DNA of 59,345 nucleotides from Planctomycetota bacterium (GTDB lineage Bacteria > Planctomycetota > Phycisphaerae > Phycisphaerales > Phycisphaeraceae). Where the stretch lies: positions 1 through 59,345 of the forward strand of contig JAJRRS010000166.1 of the NCBI GenBank assembly GCA_024279275.1, given 5' to 3'. A model generated the notes under the pieces. The model saw nothing but the letters and a program-made list of their open reading frames with translations, was not told the DNA's origin and did not search any database. The number at the start of each line of letters is the position of its first letter. The stretch's first letter is position 1. A program made the translations under genes and the position numbers. Positions 28,998-37,199 of the stretch are shown here, piece after piece.

Positions 28998-29480
28998 ATG
29001 CTGGTGGTCATGCCTGACGAATCAATTGACATCGTGTGTGAAGCCTTGGCACTGCTCACTGAGTGCCGGACCGCAAGCCTTGCCACTGTTGATGAGCGAG
29101 GCGAACCCCACGCTGCCAACATCCAATACGTCCACGACGAACGGTTGCGGTTGTATTTCATATCCGGTGAGGACACGGCACACAGCCGACACATCGCGGT
29201 GAACCCTGCTGTTGCTTTGACCGTCTACAACCATGACGATGAAAATCCTGCCAGTATTCGTGGCCTGCAACTGCATGGGCGGGCGGAGCCGGTCACCGAG
29301 CAGGCGGAGCGTAGCTGCGCCCTGGCCCTGTATGCCGAGCGATTCCCGTTCATCGCAGACGAGCCTGCACTCCGCGCTGCGGTAGAGAAACAGACGTTCT
29401 ATTGCATGACCCCGACCTGGCTACGGCTGATTGATAATCGTCGGGGGTTTGGGTGGAAGGTGGAGAAAGAATTGGGATAA
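28998..29480 (+). CDS. Pyridoxamine 5'-phosphate oxidase-like flavin-binding protein
   Basis: 160 residues with the split-barrel pattern of PNPOx-like proteins: ASLATVDERGEPHAANIQYVHDERLRLYF, then DTAHSRHIAVNPAVALTVYN and GLQLHGRAEPV (segments quoted in part). Members bind FMN, F420 or heme. Residues needed for true PdxH are not evident, so a general oxidoreductase or stress protein is more likely. An ATG at 29010 (MPDESID) may be the real start. A short GCTAAGACACGAAGAGCGCG repeat fragment follows the stop codon. Confidence 0.78.
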   Translation: MLVVMPDESIDIVCEALALLTECRTASLATVDERGEPHAANIQYVHDERLRLYFISGEDTAHSRHIAVNPAVALTVYNHDDENPASIRGLQLHGRAEPVTEQAERSCALALYAERFPFIADEPALRAAVEKQTFYCMTPTWLRLIDNRRGFGWKVEKELG

Positions 29481-29511
29481 CCGCTAAGACACGAAGAGCG
29501 CGAAGAAGAGG

Positions 29512-29934
29512 TTAAGAGGGGGCATCCTGCAAGAGTTCTTGAACCACAGCGATCCAGTCGGCTTCAACCCAATCACCACCGATTGGCCCGACACGTCTGA
29601 CCGACCAGCCAGCCAGTTCCAGATCCCCTTGCATCCAACTGCCTCGGGTAACATTGCTGGTGTGAATAATGACGGGACAGATGGGCGTAAGCTCCGCCAA
29701 ATGACGGGCCACTTGCAGGCCATCGCCAGGATCGTTGGTGTCTCCGTCGTCGGGGTAGAGGTCGTGATCTAACGAGACGAGTTGGGCTTGAGCAAGATGT
29801 TGATCCACTTCGGCGATCATCTTGACTGCCGATCGCCACACTCGAACATCAAGCTCGATCTTTGCGGTTTTAAGGGACTGGTAAAAACGTCTTAGCCGCT
29901 CGCGATCGTCTTCGAGGATGAGGATGGAACCCAT
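29512..29934 (-). CDS. Cyclic-phosphate-processing receiver-like (cREC) protein
   Basis: About 140 residues with a receiver-like fold: ILILEDDRERLRRF at the start, then SLDHDLYPDDGDTNDPGDGLQVARHL, then PVIIHTSN near residue 92. The LDHDL plus G-D-G pattern is that of cREC domains, proposed to process cyclic phosphate ends in RNA repair, rather than a phosphotransfer response regulator. It is downstream of rpoZ and coaC on the same strand, and its upstream TTG codon at 29943 would overlap the coaC stop. ATG 29934 is taken as the start. Confidence 0.65.
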   Translation of the reverse strand: MGSILILEDDRERLRRFYQSLKTAKIELDVRVWRSAVKMIAEVDQHLAQAQLVSLDHDLYPDDGDTNDPGDGLQVARHLAELTPICPVIIHTSNVTRGSWMQGDLELAGWSVRRVGPIGGDWVEADWIAVVQELLQDAPS

Positions 29935-29939
29935 AGGAT

Positions 29940-30572
29940 TCAACGATCCTTCAGTTGCTTGATGATCGCGTCCAGTATCGCCTCCGGCTCAGTCATCCGC
30001 CCGGCCCCCTCGGTGCGACAGGCTTGCCAGCCGTCATCGGGGCCGATGAGTTGGGCGTTGGGGAGGGTCTTTAGGGTGGCGACGTTTTTCTGGACGATTG
30101 TGTTGGCCCACATGTCGGCGTTCATCGAGGGGGCGATGAGCAGGGGGGTTTGGTTGGGGAGTGCGCAGGTGATGAGGGTGACGACGTCGCCGGTCAGGCC
30201 GTGGGCGAGTTTGGCGATGAGGTCGGCGGTGGCGGGGGCGATGACCATGAGTTCACACCATCGTGCGACGCCGACGTGTTGGCTGTCGGGGTGGTCGTCG
30301 GATTGCCAGACACTGGTGAGGACGGGTTTGCCGGAGAGTGATTGGAAGGTGAGTGGGCCGACGAAGCGTGTGGCTGCGTCGGTCATGAGGACGCGGACTT
30401 CGGCGCCTTGTTGGACGAGTTTGCTGACGAGTGTGGCTGTTTTGTAGCAGGCGATCCCGCCGGAGAGTGCGACGGCGATGCGGCGACCGGACAGCGCCCC
30501 CGGATCCCTCGGTTGCCCCAAGGGGACGGGGTTGTCTGACTGATCGTGTGATGTTTCAGATGGCGGGGCCAT
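29940..30572 (-). CDS. coaC: Phosphopantothenoylcysteine decarboxylase (CoaC-type flavoprotein)
   Basis: 210 residues. A Pro/Asp-rich leader of about 30 residues is followed by an HFCD flavoprotein domain: VALSGGIACYKTATLVSKL, PLTFQSLSGKPVLTSVW, the HV pair in DSQHVGVARW, VIAPATADLIAKLAHG, and PSMNADMW with the PxMNxxMW active-site motif, then GAGRMTEPEAIL. It decarboxylates phosphopantothenoylcysteine in CoA synthesis. It lacks the CoaB synthetase half found in the common CoaBC fusion, which must be encoded elsewhere. It lies 35 bases downstream of rpoZ. Confidence 0.9.
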   Translation of the reverse strand: MAPPSETSHDQSDNPVPLGQPRDPGALSGRRIAVALSGGIACYKTATLVSKLVQQGAEVRVLMTDAATRFVGPLTFQSLSGKPVLTSVWQSDDHPDSQHVGVARWCELMVIAPATADLIAKLAHGLTGDVVTLITCALPNQTPLLIAPSMNADMWANTIVQKNVATLKTLPNAQLIGPDDGWQACRTEGAGRMTEPEAILDAIIKQLKDR

Positions 30573-30607
30573 GGGTGACGGCTCCGGCGGCTAGGACCCG
30601 CGTTTGG

Positions 30608-30820
30608 TCAGACTTCTTCGTGGCCTTCTTCCAGCTCGTAGTTGATCTTGCCTTCGACGACTTCCTGCACGGCGATCTCGAAGTCGGTTCGGCCGTCACG
30701 TTCGACCAGTGGACGGGCACCTTCCATCAACTCGCGGATGCGGTGCTGGATCAGTGCGGTGAACTTGAATCGTCCGCCGAGGTCGTGAATGATCTTGTCG
30801 TCTTTGAGTGCTTCGATCAT
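30608..30820 (-). CDS. rpoZ: RNA polymerase omega subunit
   Basis: 70 residues: MIEALKDDKIIHDLGGRFKF then TALIQHRIRELMEGARPLV and an acidic tail ELEEGHEEV. The helical segment FTALIQHRIREL matches the conserved omega helix (usually ...R..LV...A.R.R.L), and the position directly before a CoA-synthesis gene is the common bacterial order. The start at 30820 is chosen; the longer frame to 31087 reads Pro-rich translation of the C-rich intergenic repeats. CGGAG lies 10 bases upstream. Confidence 0.8.
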   Translation of the reverse strand: MIEALKDDKIIHDLGGRFKFTALIQHRIRELMEGARPLVERDGRTDFEIAVQEVVEGKINYELEEGHEEV

Positions 30821-31061
30821 TTTTGTGATGCTCCGGGGTGGGGTTGCCGGGGGGTTGCCGGGGGTGCTGGGAGTGGAGGCAGTGACTGTGCCAAGCCCTA
30901 AAGTATAACTGGTGTAATGAGCGGGGACAAGCGGGGTTTGGGTGGGATTTGAGGGCTGGGGATGGCTTGGGGGTGAATGAGGTGGGATATCCGGGGGTAA
31001 TCCGGGGTAAACCGGGGGTGGCGGCTTGCTGGGGGGCGTTGGCCTGCTACCATCCGACGCC

Positions 31062-33101
31062 ATGAAGACAAGTCTTGCCTGGCTCAATAGCTATCTGGAT
31101 AAGCCGATCACCGCGGATCAGGCGGAACCTCTGCTGACGGATGTGGGGTTTCCTTTTGATGGCTGTGATGAGTTGACGCTTTCAACGGGGGCGACGGACA
31201 CGCTGATGGACGTCGAGGTGACCAGCAACCGCAGCGATTGCCTGAGCCATCTGGGCCTGGCGCGTGAGGTGGTGGCAGCATCGGGGCTGTCGCTGGTGCC
31301 GCCGGAGATTGAACTGCCGAGCGATACCGGTGTAGCCATTGGTGATTTGACGAGTGTTGAATCGAACGAGCGGGGACTCTGCCCGTTGTATACGGCACGG
31401 GTGATCACGGGCGTGAAGATCGGGCCGAGTCCGAAGTGGCTTGTCGAGCGCGTCGAGGGGGCGGGGTTGCGCAGCGTGAACAACGTGGTGGACATCACTA
31501 ACTTTGTGCTGTTGGAGTTGGGTCAGCCGTTGCATGCTTTTGACATGGGCAAGCTGGCGGGGCGGAAGATCATCGTTCGGCGAGCGCAGGGTGGCGAGCT
31601 GTTCACGGCGATCGATGGCAGCAAGCATAAGTTGACCGGGAAGATGCTGGTCATCGCGGATGCTGAAAAGCCTGTTGCGATTGCGGGGGTGATGGGCGGG
31701 CTTGATAGCGAGGTGACAAACGAGACGACGGACATCCTTTTGGAGTCTGCTATCTTTGATCCGTTGAGTGTGCGAAGCACCAGCCGGGCGTTGAAGCTGG
31801 GGAGCGATTCGAGTTTTCGGTTTGAGCGGGGCGTTGACCCAGTAGGTGTGGATCGTGCGAGTCGGCGTGCGGCGAAGTTGATTGTGGAACTGGCGGGGGG
31901 CACGCTTGCCGAAGGTGTGATCCGGATTGGTGATGATGAACCCGCCCCGGCCAAGGTGTCGATGCGCGTTAGCCGATGTGTGGCACTATTGGGGATCGAC
32001 CTTGATGCTGAGCATATTTGCGGTTCACTGGATCGACTGGGACTGACTCCGCAGGTGGACGGCGACATCGTGACCTGCACCATCCCGACGTACCGTTTGG
32101 ATCTTAAGCGTGAGGTCGATCTGATTGAAGAGGTCGGTCGGCTGTATGGCTACGACAACCTGGCGGTACATTCCCGGATTGAATTAGAGGTTCGGCCTAA
32201 GCAGAACGAGGTCGTCGCCCGACAGGAGCTTGGGCGGGTGCTGGCGGCGCACGGGTATCACGAAACGATCACGCCATCGCTATTGACCGAGGAACATGCC
32301 AAAGCGTTCTGCCCTGATTCGCTTGAGCCGATGGCGTTGGCGGGGGAGGCTCGGCGGAAAGATAGATTTCTGCGTCCATCGTTGCTGGCGAGTCTGTTGA
32401 ATTGCCGAAAGCACAACCAGGATCGGGGCAACGAGGGGGTGCGTTTGTTTGAGGTGGCGGGCACCTGGGGCGACCGGGATGGCAAGACCAGTCAGGTCAC
32501 ATCCCTGGCCACGCTGACCGACGCGCCCGATCCGCACGAGGGTTTCCGCAATGCACGCGGGGCGATCGAGGAACTCACACAGATGCTGGGCGGTGATGAT
32601 GTGGCGAAGACGCTGGCTTTTGAGCCGGTGGACGATGCACGGTATCAGCCAGCAGCCAGGGTGATGCTGCATGGCGAAGAGTGCGGCCGAATCGGTGTAC
32701 TCTGCGATGCATTCCAACACCGGTTCGGCCTACAGGCCCCGGTCGTATTGATGGAGGTTGATTACGCTCCCTTCGCTGCGAACTTCCCGCCTAATCGCAC
32801 CGTCGGCAACCTGCCACGCTTCCCGGGGATCGAACGCGACCTGAGCATTGTCGTTGATGAGGCTGTTACCTGGCGACAGGTTGAAAAATGTGTCGTCGAT
32901 GCCGATCCAAAGATGCTTGAAGACCTGCAGTTTGTCACCATCTTCCGTGGCAAGCAGATCGGCAAAGGCAAGAAGAGCCTGAGCCTGCGGATGCGGTTCC
33001 GTAATCCCGATGCGACGCTTCGCCACGATGAGGTTGATCCGCAGGTTAATGCGGTGGTGGAGAAGTTGAAGTCGGGGGTTGGCGCGGAGTTGCGGGGGTA
33101 A
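31062..33101 (+). CDS. pheT: Phenylalanyl-tRNA synthetase beta subunit, short form
   Basis: 679 residues against the usual 780-800. It starts MKTSLAWLNSYLDKPI, then runs straight to DVEVTSNRSDCLSHLGLARE with no space for the N-terminal tRNA-binding (EMAPII/OB) domain found in most bacterial PheT. B3/B4 (RSVNNVVDITNFVLLELGQPLHAFD), B5 (VSMRVSRCVALLGID), the core motif SDSSFRFERGVDP and the C-terminal anticodon-binding FDX-ACB domain (NLPRFPGIERDLSIVVDE to the end) are all present. It works as an alpha2beta2 enzyme with PheS, which is not in this window. Confidence 0.94.
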   Translation: MKTSLAWLNSYLDKPITADQAEPLLTDVGFPFDGCDELTLSTGATDTLMDVEVTSNRSDCLSHLGLAREVVAASGLSLVPPEIELPSDTGVAIGDLTSVESNERGLCPLYTARVITGVKIGPSPKWLVERVEGAGLRSVNNVVDITNFVLLELGQPLHAFDMGKLAGRKIIVRRAQGGELFTAIDGSKHKLTGKMLVIADAEKPVAIAGVMGGLDSEVTNETTDILLESAIFDPLSVRSTSRALKLGSDSSFRFERGVDPVGVDRASRRAAKLIVELAGGTLAEGVIRIGDDEPAPAKVSMRVSRCVALLGIDLDAEHICGSLDRLGLTPQVDGDIVTCTIPTYRLDLKREVDLIEEVGRLYGYDNLAVHSRIELEVRPKQNEVVARQELGRVLAAHGYHETITPSLLTEEHAKAFCPDSLEPMALAGEARRKDRFLRPSLLASLLNCRKHNQDRGNEGVRLFEVAGTWGDRDGKTSQVTSLATLTDAPDPHEGFRNARGAIEELTQMLGGDDVAKTLAFEPVDDARYQPAARVMLHGEECGRIGVLCDAFQHRFGLQAPVVLMEVDYAPFAANFPPNRTVGNLPRFPGIERDLSIVVDEAVTWRQVEKCVVDADPKMLEDLQFVTIFRGKQIGKGKKSLSLRMRFRNPDATLRHDEVDPQVNAVVEKLKSGVGAELRG

Positions 33102-33125
33102 ACGCAAGGACGCTGAGTAAGAGTT

Positions 33126-33199
33126 GACAGGATGACAGGATGGACTGGATAACAGTGGGTTCTAACAAGAAATCATCTTGCCTATCCTGTCATCCTGTC
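33126..33199. repeat. Inverted repeat of GACAGGATGACAGGAT type
   Basis: The left arm GACAGGATGACAGGATGG (from 33126) is answered by the right arm TATCCTGTCATCCTGTC (33183-33199). The flanks (ACGCAAGGACGCTGAG, TTGGCGTTTTTGGCGG) also pair loosely. It fills the gap between convergent pheT and the glycosyltransferase gene. Confidence 0.75.
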
Positions 33200-33235
33200 T
33201 AAACGCTTGTTTTCAGTCTTGGCGTTTTTGGCGGT

Positions 33236-33949
33236 TTAATTTTCCACATCTTCGCGCCTGGGGTCGTACCACAGTCCTAGTTTGTCGCGGCTTTTCATTG
33301 AGTTCATGCCGCCGAGGGCGAAGTTGAGCAGCATTCGGATGAGTTCCCAGAAGCCGTAGGTGCGCAGCTTTCGGCCGGAGGTGACGGCAGGCTCGCGAAG
33401 AAGGATAAACTTGCCTTGCTTGTGCATCGCCTGGCTGAATGCGACTTCTTCGGCGGCGAAGAGTTCTTCGTCGAATCCGCCGACGGCGTCAAAGGCTTGG
33501 CGTGTGCTGTAGACAAAACAGCCGGCGGCTAGGCCGGAGAGTCGGTAGAAGAACATGAAGACGGGGACGGTCATGCGGGCGTGGAACGGCATCTTGCCCT
33601 CAAACGCAACCGATGCGCCGCCGCCGACCGCACCGGCCTGGATATTTTTCTGGACGCCGCGCAGCAGGGGCAGGCTGATGGTGGTGTCCGCATCAACGAA
33701 GATCAGGACGTCGCCCGTAGCTTCGGCCGCACCGCTGTTGCGTGTCTTGGCTATCTGGCGGTGATCGACGTGGACGACTTGAGCGCCATTTTGCTGAGCC
33801 ACTTCGGCTGTCGCGTCGGTGGAGGCGTCGTTGACGACGATAATTTCGTATACCTCGCCCAACTCTTTAGCCGCTGCGTGGATCGATTCGATCGTGCGCT
33901 GGAGCAAGGGCTGCTCGTTGTGTGCGGGGATGATGAATGAATACATCAT
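33236..33949 (-). CDS. Glycosyltransferase family 2
   Basis: 237 residues of GT-A fold: SFIIPAHNEQPLLQRTI at the N-terminus, VNDASTDAT, the nucleotide-sugar/metal motif VDADT near residue 92, and a membrane-associating stretch MTVPVFMFFYRLSGLAAGCFVY (part) around 127-148. The CDS begins with two Met codons. The acceptor is unknown; such proteins build polysaccharides, polyprenyl-sugars or glycolipids. Confidence 0.85.
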   Translation of the reverse strand: MMYSFIIPAHNEQPLLQRTIESIHAAAKELGEVYEIIVVNDASTDATAEVAQQNGAQVVHVDHRQIAKTRNSGAAEATGDVLIFVDADTTISLPLLRGVQKNIQAGAVGGGASVAFEGKMPFHARMTVPVFMFFYRLSGLAAGCFVYSTRQAFDAVGGFDEELFAAEEVAFSQAMHKQGKFILLREPAVTSGRKLRTYGFWELIRMLLNFALGGMNSMKSRDKLGLWYDPRREDVEN

Positions 33950-33978
33950 GGTGGATGATAGCAGGCGGATGGGATGAT

Positions 33979-34120
33979 TTCACCGCTGAGGGCGCGGAGA
34001 ACGCAGAGGATACGGAAGGAGGGGGATGGGAGGGGAGCGTCCGCAGATTGCGCAGATGACACAGATTAAGAGGATGCGCACTTGGCCACGCATGATTCCT
34101 ATCTGTGGAATCTGCGGATC
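33979..34120. repeat. Dispersed intergenic repeat, GCAGATTGCGCAGAT family (copy 4)
   Basis: Contains CACCGCTGAGGGCGCGGAGA, then CCGCAGATTGCGCAGATGAC and ACAGATTAAGAGGATGCGC, and on the right the opposing ATTCCTATCTGTGGAATCTG. It has the same module order as copies 1-3. Confidence 0.75.
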
Positions 34121-34149
34121 ACTTCTTGTTGATCGTTCTGCGGTCAGGC

Positions 34150-35523
34150 TTACCGCTTGATGGTTTTGCTGGGTCTGGCGCGTCGGCGGTTGGGCTTGGC
34201 TCGGCCTGATGTTGGGGCGGCGTTGGATTGGCCTTGGGATGAGTTCTTCTGCCAGGCGTTGCGTTTGGCGCCGTTGGCGGGCTTGCGCTTGGAGCGGTGG
34301 GTGGAGCCGCCTGCAGACTTAGTCGGGCGTTGGCCTGTGGGTGAGGCGGAGGGCCTTGGGCCCGGCGACGGGATCGAGTGTTTGAGGAGCGTGATCTGTG
34401 TGCCGATCATCTTCTCGATATCGCGGAGGGTCCGGCGTTCGTCATAAGCACAGAAGGTGATGGCTTGACCCTTGACGCCGGCGCGGCCGCTGCGGCCGAT
34501 GCGGTGGACGTAGGTCTCGGCATCGCCCGGCATGTCGAAGTTAACCACGTGCGAGATGTCGTTGACATCCAAGCCACGGGCGGCGATGTCGCTGGCGACC
34601 AGCACGAGGGTTCGGCCGTTCTTGAAGTTCTGCAAGGCTTTCATGCGTGCGTTTTGCGTCTTGTTGGAGTGGATCGCATCGGCGGTGAAGCCGGAGGCGT
34701 TGAGCCGTTTGGTGATCTTGTCGGCACCGCGCTTGGTGCGGGAGAAGACCAGGGTGCGGGTCATGTCCTTGCCTTCCAGGAGCTTGTCCAGAAGGTCGGC
34801 TTTGCTACGGGGGTCGATGAGGTAGGCGGACTGCTTAACTGTTTCGGCGGTCTTGGTCTTCGCGGCGATCTTCACGACAGCGGGGTCGGTGAGGATCTTG
34901 TCAGCAAAGACCTGGATCGATTTGGGCATCGTCGCGGAGAACATCAGGGTCTGCCGTTGCTTGGGCATCATCCCGATGATCTTCTTGATGTCGTGGATGA
35001 AGCCCATGTCCAGCATGCGGTCGGCCTCATCGAGAACGAGGATCTCGACGCTGTGGAGGTTCAGTGCCCGCTGATTGAGCAGGTCCATCAGTCGGCCGGG
35101 CGTGGCGACGACGATATCGACGCCTCGCTTAAGCGACTGAACTTGTGGGCGTTGGTTGACGCCGCCGAAGATGACGGTGCCGCGGAGGTCCATGTTCTTG
35201 CCGTAGTTGCGGAAGCTGTCGCCGATCTGGGCGGCGAGTTCACGGGTCGGGCTGAGGACCAGTGCCCGGATAGGGCGATGTTCTGGGGTGCGACCGGCCT
35301 TGCCCTGGGTGGCTTTCTTAGGCTTTTGGCCGTGCAGTTTCTGGAGGATGGGCAGGGCAAACGCGGCGGTCTTGCCGGTGCCTGTCTGGGCGCACCCGAG
35401 CATGTCCCGGCCGGCGATGGCGTGGGCGAATGTCTCGCGTTGGATCTGGGTTGGGGTGGTGTAACCCTTGGCTGACAAGGACAATAGCAATGGCTCAATG
35501 AGCCGCATCTCTTTAAATGACAT
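34150..35523 (-). CDS. DEAD-box ATP-dependent RNA helicase (RhlE-like)
   Basis: 457 residues. Q motif (GYTTPTQIQ), Walker A AQTGTGKTAAF, VLSPTRELAAQIG, DEAD, SAT in LMFSATMPK, then in domain 2 DIAARGLDVNDISHVVNFD and HRIGRSGRAG. The basic C-terminal tail (about 370-457; RSKRKPANGAKR, KPNRRRARPSKTIKR) probably binds RNA. RhlE-type helicases work in ribosome assembly and RNA decay, often in the cold. The start at 35523 (MSFKEMRL) matches the family; an upstream ATG at 35556 would add 11 residues. Confidence 0.93.
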   Translation of the reverse strand: MSFKEMRLIEPLLLSLSAKGYTTPTQIQRETFAHAIAGRDMLGCAQTGTGKTAAFALPILQKLHGQKPKKATQGKAGRTPEHRPIRALVLSPTRELAAQIGDSFRNYGKNMDLRGTVIFGGVNQRPQVQSLKRGVDIVVATPGRLMDLLNQRALNLHSVEILVLDEADRMLDMGFIHDIKKIIGMMPKQRQTLMFSATMPKSIQVFADKILTDPAVVKIAAKTKTAETVKQSAYLIDPRSKADLLDKLLEGKDMTRTLVFSRTKRGADKITKRLNASGFTADAIHSNKTQNARMKALQNFKNGRTLVLVASDIAARGLDVNDISHVVNFDMPGDAETYVHRIGRSGRAGVKGQAITFCAYDERRTLRDIEKMIGTQITLLKHSIPSPGPRPSASPTGQRPTKSAGGSTHRSKRKPANGAKRNAWQKNSSQGQSNAAPTSGRAKPNRRRARPSKTIKR

Positions 35524-35730
35524 GTGTACAGGTTTATTCCTGGGTCTTGGACCCATATTAGCCGGAAGTAGCCGCAGATAAATCGGGGGGATAAATCCAG
35601 GTAGTCCGGGCGGTGGTTTAGGCCGCCAGAATCATTGGATCCGTTGGCCTGAAGCGAGGCCGGTGCCGCGCAGCACATCAGTTTAGCATGGATGGTCGGG
35701 AATAGCGAATGCGGGGCTTGAGATAGGAAT

Positions 35731-35862
35731 TCATTGCTTTGAGAGTGTGGGCGGGACCATGGCAGCTCTCAAAACCGTGATGATGCCAAACGCAGCTAAG
35801 GTTTCTAAAAAGAAGCTCTTAAACCAGTTCAACGTAGTCATGGTCCAATGGAGTGTTGCCAT
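35731..35862 (-). CDS. Small ORF (43 codons) with ideal ribosome-binding site
   Basis: MATLHWTMTTLNWFKSFFLE followed by TLAAFGIITVLRAAMVPPTLSKQ. The start codon is preceded by AAAGGAGGT at ideal spacing, one of the best Shine-Dalgarno sequences in the window. The middle (NWFKSFFLETLAAFGIITVLRAAMV) would make an amphipathic or membrane helix. It is upstream of the helicase on the same strand, about 210 bases away. No family is recognised; it could be a small membrane protein or a leader peptide. Confidence 0.55.
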   Translation of the reverse strand: MATLHWTMTTLNWFKSFFLETLAAFGIITVLRAAMVPPTLSKQ

Positions 35863-36040
35863 AACGACCTCCTTTCGTGTTAGAAGATACAGGATAATCC
35901 TGGTCAACATCACGATAAGAAAGCTGCTCAGTGGGTCCGCGGGACATAGTCCCGCTCACACTGTCACCTGTCATTATACAGCATGCTGGTTATGAGCAAC
36001 TAGAAGTAGATTAGTCTGATCGAAAGTGAATTGCTCACAT

Positions 36041-36802
36041 TCAAATCGCATTAAACCCCTGTCCCTTCGGATCAGCCACCGCGATGACTGCTGCGTGGAC
36101 GCTGCGGGCGTTGGCTTGGTTTAGCAGGCGGGTGCAGGTGCTTAGGGTGGCGCCGGTGGTTTTTACATCGTCGATGAGGATGACATCGTGGCCGGCGAGG
36201 TCGATGTTTTGAATGTCGAAGGAGTGGCGGACGTTGTCGTGTCGACGTGAGGGGGCGATGGCGGTCTGGGGCGGGGTGTGGCGGGTGCGTTTTAGGATCG
36301 GGGCGTAGGTGAAGCCTCGTGTTTTGGCGACGGCTTTGGCGATGAGGTCGGCCTGGTTGTAGCCGCGGTGCCAACGGCGGAAGCGGTGCATGGGGACGGG
36401 GCAGACGATGAGTCCCCCGCCCCCGGATGTTTCGCTCTTGTCAGTTTCTGATAACGGCGGTGATGCCAGGGCTTGTGCAAGTTGTTCACCCATCCATTGG
36501 CCGTAGCGCCATCGGCGGTGGAACTTGAGGTCGCGTATCCAATCGTCGATGGGTTGGCCGTAGAACCCCAGGCGGGTGATGCGTTGCCAGGGGAAACGCA
36601 GGTTCAGGCAGAAGGCGCAGCCGCGTGGTGTGACCGAGCCTGGGCCGGCGGAGGCGCCGCAGCGCGGGCAGTAGTCGTCGGGCGAGTCGGGGTGCCAGTC
36701 GGCGGTGCCTTGGGGTTGGTGGCCGGGCGGGACACACTCATCGATAAGCTGGCCCAGCCAACGGCGGGCACGGGACAGGGCGGGCGTGTGGGCGGTGGTC
36801 AT
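36041..36802 (-). CDS. comF: ComF-family phosphoribosyltransferase-like protein
   Basis: 253 residues. The N-terminal four-Cys zinc finger (CPRCGASAGPG...GCAFCLN) and the C-terminal PRTase domain with the PRPP loop VILIDDVKTTGATLSTC are the ComF layout; FHRRWRYGQWMGEQLA and the RFRRWHRGYNQADLIAKAVA region also fit. ComF proteins take part in DNA uptake and recombination in competent bacteria, although many carriers are not known to be competent. It is divergent from the DHODH-like gene. Confidence 0.88.
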   Translation of the reverse strand: MTTAHTPALSRARRWLGQLIDECVPPGHQPQGTADWHPDSPDDYCPRCGASAGPGSVTPRGCAFCLNLRFPWQRITRLGFYGQPIDDWIRDLKFHRRWRYGQWMGEQLAQALASPPLSETDKSETSGGGGLIVCPVPMHRFRRWHRGYNQADLIAKAVAKTRGFTYAPILKRTRHTPPQTAIAPSRRHDNVRHSFDIQNIDLAGHDVILIDDVKTTGATLSTCTRLLNQANARSVHAAVIAVADPKGQGFNAI

Positions 36803-36878
36803 GACGGGTTTGGTTATACTCCCGCGTGGTCACGGTGGCCAGAAGATTTTACTTAGACGGGTTGTAGCGGGGAGTGTT

Positions 36879-37018
36879 TAGCCACGAAGAGGCACAAAAG
36901 GCTCAAAAAAGAAGCAGGGGCAGGATTTAGATGGATGGCTCAGCCCCAGGGGATTCGAGTTTTTGAGGCGAGATGGGGCGTTACTGTTATTTGTGAATTT
37001 TGTGCCTTTTTGTGGCCA
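36879..37018. repeat. Inverted repeat element, GGCACAA family (copy 2)
   Basis: The left arm TAGCCACGAAGAGGCACAAA pairs with the right arm, which reads TTTTGTGCCTTTTTGTGGCC on the plus strand. The spacer is about 90 bases. It matches the element at 21626-21746 in arm sequence and layout. Confidence 0.75.
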
Positions 37019-37030
37019 TTGCTCCGTGCC

Positions 37031-37080
37031 CCCGGATACCCCCGGATACCCCCGGATACCCCCGGATACCCCCGGATACC
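37031..37080. repeat. Tandem decamer array, five copies
   Basis: Five perfect head-to-tail copies of CCCGGATACC occur immediately after the inverted repeat. Degenerate relatives occur at 57920-57964 and in C-rich stretches elsewhere. Confidence 0.95.
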
Positions 37081-37199
37081 CCACCGAAGCACCGGGGCGG
37101 TGCATCAGTGGGCTTTTGGAAAGAGGTAGGTTTGGTAGTCATTTAGGTAGTGAGTCGGTTGGTTTGAGATCATTATTAAATCGCTTTGCGGGAGTCGGA

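Larger units (their letters stand above)
36803..37199. other. Repeat-filled divergent intergenic region
   Basis: These 397 bases hold one GGCACAA inverted repeat and a tandem decamer array, listed separately, then about 120 bases before the next start in which no clear promoter could be picked. No gene was seen. Confidence 0.5.

Noticed and set aside
30821-31087. N-terminal extension of the omega subunit frame
   Set aside because: It translates into Pro-rich text from C-rich intergenic repeats; the conserved protein begins at 30820.
34378-35475. Plus-strand ORF of 365 codons opposite the helicase
   Set aside because: It is antisense to the DEAD-box helicase with no motif of its own. Similar shadows at 48958-49845 and 55028-56095 were rejected for the same reason.
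37031-37080. CRISPR array
   Set aside because: The repeat unit is 10 bases with no spacers, and no cas genes are present.
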